Positions 58,380 to 64,000 of a stretch of 64,000 nucleotides of DNA are shown here, piece by piece; the first letter of the stretch is position 1, and each line of letters opens with the position of its first letter. The notes under the pieces are model-generated. The model saw only the letters and a list, made by a program, of their open reading frames with translations, was not told where the DNA came from and did not search any database. Origin of the DNA: Zygaena filipendulae (Eukaryota; Arthropoda; Insecta; Lepidoptera; Zygaenidae); contig OU015663.1 of the NCBI GenBank assembly GCA_907165275.2, positions 4,786,501 through 4,850,500 of the forward strand, read 5' to 3'. The position numbers and the translations under genes are program-made.

Positions 58380-58930
58380 ATTTATCTAAGTTACAATAGC
58401 CTGATGTTAACTACTCATCATCTTTTACAGAATATTGCCCTTCTCGATGCAGGGACGTTAATTTTTGAGGAGTTCTCCTGGTACATCACACTCAGTTCCA
58501 CTTTGCCATATACGTTGTGAGTTGTGACGAGCATAAATTATTTAGGAACCATTTAAAGTTAACGAATCGGGACTCGTGAAATACCTATTATTGAGTAGTT
58601 CCGATGATCATCTGTGGTCTTCATCATCAGTTCCACTTCTTCAAATTTTGCTTTCCGAAAGCAAATAAACGATTTACTATAAAAAATACTCAAATCGGTA
58701 TAGGTGTGCTTATTATTTTTGAAGAGTTCCCTCGATTTCTCCAAGATCCCATCATCAGATCCCGATTTGGTGGCAATGGGACCTAATTCAGGTTAAACCC
58801 TTTCAAACAAAAAAAGAATTTTCGAAATTGGTCCAACCGTCTTCGAGTAATCGGTGAACCCACATAAAAAAAAAAAAAAAACATACATACAATCGAATGC
58901 ATAACCTCCTGCTTTTTGGAAGTCGGTTAA
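58380..58930 (-). repeat. inverted copy of the 36.2-kb dispersed repeat
   Basis: It reads as the complement of 36195-36960 with only one internal unit (GTCTTCATCATCAGTTCCAC, TTTTGCTTTCCGAAAGCAAA, CTTCGAGTAATCGGTGAACC, CTCCTGCTTTTTGGAAGTCG). It neighbours the same palindrome as at 37 kb, in mirror order, so the two may move or be copied together. Confidence 0.7.
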
Positions 58931-60737
58931 AAACTTAAAATCGAAATAGGTAAATGAACGTGTTACATTACGTTCCAGGTCACATTAATTTACCCAAAAA
59001 ACGGGGACTATTGTGACGCTCACTAGTAGCAACACTTATGAAAGTTGTGGAGGTTTTGTGTTCCAAGTTGTCATAAATTAATAAAATTGATATTTTATTA
59101 AAAATGTGGTTCTATCCTGCTTTTTATTTTTCGAAGATTGGTTTTTACACCCTCTCACTACAAAATACGGCATTTTTTCTTTAAAAAATAGAAATTATTA
59201 CAGCGTAACACTCCGCGCGTCGGAATAGCTTGACTGACAAGGTAAGGCGTAGTTTCGTTATATGTGTGTGCGTGTAACTGTGCATGTACACGCCGAGGCG
59301 TAGTTTTACGGCTTTACTTCTTTGTTCACAGCGCTCCGTCTTGAGTTTTTATTTCGTCTGAGCTTGAATAGTAGATATTTCGTTCTAAACATATTAATAC
59401 CTACTAAACGATTTCGATTATACATTGCATTGTTATATTAGTGTGATGCTTGGAATGTATACTAAGGTCACTGACATATTATAAAAAGACAATGTAAAAA
59501 AAATAACGGCGTCCAAAACGCATATTAATTGAGAGTCACATCATTCGATCGTCTAACTGCCGCACTACGTTGTCCCACAACGTACTCGTATATTATATTA
59601 TCTCTGTCTTGCTTATTTTTTTATGAATAAAAATTAAATTTGAGAAAACAATAAAAAAATCTACATAAGTATAAATCAGCTGTCGATTTAAAATAATGTT
59701 TTAACACAACATTGCCTAATATTAAAATTTATAAAATCAAATGCATTCAGTCGAACTGCACACGTAGAAAATAGTATATCAACATTTAGTATCCTACGTA
59801 TGGTCCGGCGTTGAAAAAGCTTTGAACGTGTGCCAGTCGTCAACTTTATTACTATTGCAATAAGATCCAACTGCTGTCAAAAGTTTAAAGCTACTTTCTA
59901 CACTCTACGTCAGATCCGCCCCTGTATGTGGTTTCACACCCGACGACCACACAACGAGACAGTGCCCATGTAATCATACAGTTGGGCAAAGCTTCTGTTA
60001 CTCTGATCCTCCATCCAACCGGTCCTACAATTAGTTCCAAGTCCCATACCATGATAACTCTGCATCAAATTAGTTACTTACTGCATCATATTTAAGTCGT
60101 CATATTATAACATCTATACTAATATTACATACCTATTATGAATGCGAAAATAACTCTGTAATCGATCATCATGAAATTTTGCATAGGTACATATTCTCAG
60201 TGGTACATGTATAGGGAATGCGGTGCCTTTAACCCCGGATTTCCCGCGGGAACGCCGAACTTAACGATCCGGCCATTGACAGCGAAAACATCAGCGTTTT
60301 TAAAGTAGAATACTCTGATTATTGTTTACTCCACATATAATTTTGAAATTAAAAGTAATTTATCTATATAGTATTTCATCTGGAGCTTTATTCACTATGA
60401 CCAACATCATTTCTTGCCCATTACGCGCGTCCCAAAAACAATCCTAAACGCTCCAGATGCCAAAATATTAGCAATTAATATTCTGTATACCACAACACAT
60501 TGTGAACGTAATTTTCGAAGAGAAACTTTTTTGAGCACGAGAAAAAAACCGTTTTTGTGGCGCGTCATCTTAACGCGAAATGTTATGGTCATAGTGAATG
60601 AGGGCCCTGATCTTTAGGCGTAAACGAAATACGAGTTTGATGGGCAATCGTTTGGATTAAAATTCAACTTGAAATAACTTTCGCGTTAGGAACGATAGCA
60701 GGCCTCGAGGAGCTGCGTGTGCGGGCTGCGCGTGCGC

Positions 60738-63461
60738 CTACGCGTCGCCGACGAGGTGCTGCGCGGTGGCGGTGAGCGCGTGCACGGCCTGCGTGAGGTG
60801 CGCGAGCTGGTCGCGCGCGGAGGGCGGCGCGGGCGGCGGCTCCTCCGCCGGCGACTCCTCCAGGTCCGCGGCGATCTCCTCCAGCTGGTCGTCCGGCTCG
60901 CTGCCCTCCGGCGTGTGGCAGCGCGCCGCCTCCCCGCCGGCGCCCGTATCCGCGCTCGCCTCCGGCTCGGAGCTCTCCTCGTCTGCAACAGGAACACGAT
61001 CATAAGACCGTCTCGCAACAATAGTGTCTTAGCGCGAAAGACATTAGCGCCTGGTCGGCGACAGCACCAATATTCGCATCATCTCTTTTTCATTCAATTC
61101 CAAGCACAACGGTCGTCACAGCTGTGACACTCCATAGACGCGAGATCTCTATTATTAAGATTGAGTTCGAAATACAGGTTGATATTACCCAACACACACA
61201 CGCTACATTGTGGCGGGGTGTGGGGAAATACATTTTTTTTGGGAAGTAAAATCCTTTACGTAGCTCCAGCCCGGTGACACTCCATACAAATGAACTGATT
61301 CAAGTACTATCCAACAAGTAAAGACGGCTGGCTTGTGTGTGTGTGCGTATCGTAAGGTTGACAGCTAGCTAACAGTAATTGTGACCTGTCAGTGAATAAT
61401 TGTGACAGGTGATTCTACATGTGTTAAACTTTCCTCGAATTTACCAAAAAACTTTCGCGTGGTATGAGGAGACATGAAATTGGCGAGGCGGCTCTCCGTC
61501 CTTCTGTCTCTTCTTTATATAATCTCTATTCTTTGGTAGCTCGCTCTTCTTTCCGCAGTAACAGTATTGTTCGCTAGTATAAGGCCCGTGTTAATAGTCA
61601 GTTCTCAAGTACAAGCTCAATAACATGACTACTTGATACCGTCTTAAGACGTGAGAACATGTGCTAATTAATAAAGCTATCTTGGGGCGCGTCTCATTTG
61701 AGATTATCATTCACCATCTCATTTGAGACCGACTCAACAAACGTCAAAATTGATTGAATTCTTTCCGTTTTAGCTACTGCACAAAATGCAATTTTTAATT
61801 GAAATTTTTAAAACATAAATTTTGCATTAAATTGTGTACTTGTAAAAAATTAAATTTAACTTCAAATTTAGTAGTAAAAGCGAAATGCGTGCAATAGACA
61901 AGGCTTGCTCGCTCTTGGGAGCTAAAAAATAACTATTGGCGCGCGAAACGCGAGCTGTTCTAAAGTTTTTTACTTTCCGTGTCCAACGTGAATATAATTT
62001 ATGATGGCGAAAAAACATCTTTTCTAGCTTAGAAAAAAAGAAGGTTTTTGATATTTTGAAAAAATATTCGCATATTATTTTTTACAAGATCGATTTTTAA
62101 TAAAGACGTAATGTAAAAAACATATTCTTGTACAAATCGGTATTGCTTTTGAAATTTCTTCGGATGCACTGCAAAAGGATTGGAGGCGTCCCTAATGTAC
62201 GTTTTTGGTAAACGATACGTCCAGAAAAAATCCTCGTACTGATCAATAACATCGTAGTCGGTAGTGCTCAATATTATTTAAAATAAATTCATAATCCATT
62301 TTGATTTGAAACAACGGTATTGGTAGCACAAACTCAAGATGATCTCAAGTCCGTGTTCTACTTGACTCAGTTGATCCAGACTTATCAAACGTCAAATGAT
62401 GATCTTGAGTTTGGAGTTTCGTCTATTAATACGTGCGGTACTCACTTGAGAACGTTTACTCAAGATGATGACCAGTTTTATACTTAAGTAACGTTTATTA
62501 ATTAGAACACCAGCTCAACGATGTTCTCAAGTGAGTACGTCAACTTGAGTAACGTTCATTAATACGGGCCTAAGTGTGTTGTTTATGGGGGGCGGAGTGT
62601 CACATAATACATAACGCAGTAACAACTGTTAGGCAGCCCGCGTGGGCGCGTGCAGTTACCGTTGGTGGCGCTGGCGTTGTGCAGCCGCTGGTGCAGCGCG
62701 CGCGCAGCGCACAGCAGGTGGCGCGCGGCGGGCGGCGGCAGCGGCGCGCGGCTCGCTAGCAGCAGCAGCGCGCGCGCCGGCGCCAGCAGCGAGCCCAGCG
62801 CCGCGCGCGACGCGCCGTCGCACACCTCCTCCGCCAACAGGCCGGCCGTCGCCGCCGCGCCGCCGCCCTCCAACTGCACGAGTAGGTACATGACACACAT
62901 GTGGAACGAGGCGGTCGTGTGCCACTGTCCACTCGTCATAACATTCTGCCTCATTTCTATTACTTTTAACCGACTTCCAAAAAGGAGGAGGTTATGCATT
63001 CGATTGTATGTATGTTTTTTTTTTAAAACCTATTTTGTGTTCTACTTATTCTTTTTTCAATTCAAAATTATAGTATTTCTTATTTTTACTTTGTTTATGT
63101 TCTCACTCCTCGAGTTATTATTCTTATATTAGCTGTCCCTTGCGGTTTCGCTTGCGGTAATTTCTGAGTTCCCGCGGGAATTTCGGTATAAACTGTGCGT
63201 AGAAACCTTCCTAGTGAATCACTCTATCTATCGATGGAAACCGCATTAAAATACGTTGTGTAATTTAAAAGATGTAAGCGTGCAGACGGCGGGAAGCGAC
63301 TTTGTTTTATACCATGTAAAGTTTACCTTGGGGTAGTAGTGCTGCATGAACCGGTAGATGACGGGGTCCTCGAGCGAGTCCCGCTCGTCCAGCAGCACCG
63401 CGTCCATATACTCGTTCACCACGCTGCACTCCACCAACATCTCCTCCAGCTTGGAGTCCGC
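60738..63461 (-). CDS. unrecognised protein, three C-terminal exons (5' partial)
   Basis: Minus-strand exons 63461-63327, 62924-62660 and 60982-60738 (TAG) join in phase and give 45 + 88 + 1 + 80 residues. The first begins ADSKLEEMLVECSVVNEYMD and reads on through YRFMQHYYPK. The second starts WHTTASFHMCVMYLLVQLEG and turns into an Ala/Leu-rich helical stretch (LLAPARALLLLASRAPLPPP). The third is acidic and low-complexity (DEESSEPEA, EEPPPAPPSA), ending DQLAHLTQAVHALTATAQHL. It looks like the helical C-terminus of a larger cytosolic or scaffold protein with a disordered acidic tail. The codon usage is strikingly GC-rich (roughly three quarters GC in exons 2 and 3) against a one-third GC background, typical of GC3-rich lepidopteran genes. 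I do not recognise the family. Earlier exons lie beyond the window. Confidence 0.7.
61583..62570. mobile_element. PIF/Harbinger transposon in an intron, with TAA duplications
   Basis: The inverted ends are GGCCCGTGTTAATAG... and ...TTAATACGGGCC. TAA lies directly outside each end (61580-61582 and 62571-62573). It carries a transposase-like remnant on the minus strand. 988 bp, in the last intron of the unrecognised gene. Confidence 0.85.
62029..62271 (-). pseudogene. Harbinger transposase N-terminal fragment
   Basis: The frame reads YEDFFWTYRLPKTYIRDASN, then PFAVHPKKFQKQYRFVQEYV. The pattern R-D/E-x-x-NPF...F-x-x-x-YRF is how HARBI1-like transposases begin. The rest of the transposase (DDE domain) is absent; the element is too short, so it is non-autonomous. 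Confidence 0.65.
62966..63020 (+). repeat. 5' stub of the 36.2-kb dispersed repeat
   Basis: TTTTAACCGACTTCCAAAAA, GGAGGAGGTTATGCATTCGA, TTGTATGTATG and a T-run, then unrelated sequence. It lies in the intron between exons 1 and 2 of the unrecognised gene. Confidence 0.65.
63130..63200 (-). mobile_element. Helitron end fragment
   Basis: TAGCTGTCCCTTGCGGTTTC, GCTTGCGGTAATTTCTGAGT and TCCCGCGGGAATTTCGG match the family 3' end in reverse; only about 70 bp is recognisable. Confidence 0.55.
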
Positions 63462-63498
63462 CTGGACCACACACACACATCCACACATTTATATGTTT

Positions 63499-63780
63499 TA
63501 CTAGCAGTTCCTCGCGGTTTCGTCCCCGGTAATTTTAGAGTTTCAGCGAGAATTCCGGGGATGAAAGTACCCTATGTTCTTTTTTGTACTCCTAACAAAG
63601 TGTATGTAAAAATACATGAGATTTCCCCGTATTAACTTCGTAGTTCCCGTGGAAATCACGGGATAAAAAGTATACGCTAACTCCTTTTCTATACCTAGTA
63701 ATACAATGTGCTCGGTTGAGCCGTTAAGGCTTGAAACCGAAAAAAACAAATTCACTGTCGCATTTATAGTAATAAGGATT
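63499..63780 (-). mobile_element. Helitron copy, minus orientation
   Basis: ACTAGCAGTTCCTCGCGGTT, TTTCAGCGAGAATTCCGGGG, TACCCTATGTTCTTTTTTGT and ATTCACTGTCGCATTTATAG then TAATAAGGAT span the usual order with an internal duplication. Confidence 0.6.
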
Positions 63781-64000
63781 TTAATTTATTCGGAAAATCA
63801 ACAAACAAAAGTGAATAAACACACAGCAAACAAGCCAATCACAGATTTTCACACGTGGATTTTGGAGTTACAACAAAATCAATTGCCCAATAGGGAAGAA
63901 GCATCTCTTATAAAAAGGAAAGAAAGTCCTACTGACTTGTTTATGTTTTTGATTCCAAAAAACGAATTTATTTATTAATTTTTAGGAAGACCAACAGCTT
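63781..64000. other. right edge, short open stretch of unknown status
   Basis: A plus-strand open stretch reads NKHTANKPITDFHTWILELQ, then QNQLPNREEASLIKRKESPT, to a TAA near 63978. The composition is protein-like but there is no start, splice or motif support. It may be another transposon remnant. Confidence 0.25.

Larger units (their letters stand above)
57665..59375. mobile_element. 1.7-kb element with ~55-bp inverted ends
   Basis: CTCAGACGAAATAAAAACTC then AAGACGGAGCGCTGT at 57669-57703 is mirrored at 59327-59362 (ACAGCGCTCCGTCTTGAGTT then TTTATTTCGTCTGAG). The inside was later filled by the palindrome at 57981-58345 and the repeat at 58380-58930. Confidence 0.65.
53420..60730. other. 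7.3-kb gene-free stretch after CDPF1
   Basis: I found no exon with matching splice sites and protein-like content. The stretch holds one 520-bp inverted-repeat element, a larger TIR element with other repeats inside, and AT-rich sequence. A partial Helitron-like piece lies near 60100-60260 (AATATTACATACCTATTATG, CCCGCGGGAACGCCGAAC). Confidence 0.5.

Noticed and set aside
60717..61127. 136-residue plus-strand frame over the GC-rich block
   Set aside because: It is the antisense shadow of the last exon of the minus-strand gene; its arginine/leucine bias comes from GC content.
62642..63132. Plus-strand frames of up to 160 residues rich in Ala/Ser
   Set aside because: They are antisense to the WHTTASF exon, whose splice sites and phase fit the minus strand.

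Overview
This is a eukaryotic, AT-rich window packed with transposable elements. It reads as a piece of a lepidopteran (moth or butterfly) chromosome. The main evidence is the very large number of copies of one Helitron family, each ending in a CCGCGG hairpin followed by CTAG|T, together with many short terminal-inverted-repeat (MITE) families. The genes have short GT/AG-bounded exons. I assembled every multi-exon gene by hand, checking that splice sites and reading phase agree at each junction. Names rest on recognising protein motifs, not on a database search.

Layout. 60-5529 (-): N-terminal exons of a probable MOV10-type RNA helicase, running off the left edge. 5.6-13.4 kb: repeats with no convincing gene. 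13400-15894 (-): a complete three-exon gene for a secreted neuroparsin-like cysteine-rich peptide. 17855-27744 (+): a four-exon membrane RING-H2 ubiquitin ligase of the RNF139/RNF145 type, with a tandem repeat and several nested transposons in its introns. 28-39.7 kb: repeat desert with fold-back elements, a PIF1-type helicase remnant, a decayed LINE reverse transcriptase fragment and long palindromes. 39791-44728 (+): a six-exon four-membrane-span protein resembling TMEM179. 45.5-48.25 kb: a large inverted duplication whose two arms each carry a broken THAP-like coding unit. 51890-52921 (+): intronless IBA57 (mitochondrial iron-sulfur assembly), followed within 135 bp by CDPF1 (53054-53413, +). 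53.4-60.7 kb: repeats. 60738-63461 (-): the last three exons of a protein I do not recognise, with a PIF/Harbinger transposon in one intron.

The genes are ordinary, mostly unrelated housekeeping or signalling genes. The least ordinary arrangement is IBA57/CDPF1. A good splice donor sits five codons into IBA57 and a good acceptor sits six bases before the CDPF1 start, so one promoter could supply both proteins by retaining or removing the IBA57 coding region. The mobile DNA preserves useful history: filled and empty insertion sites in one window, TAA/TTA target-site duplications marking Harbinger-type MITEs, an LTR-like insertion visible by comparing two Helitron copies, and unrelated MITE families that each carry full CRE palindromes (TGACGTCA).
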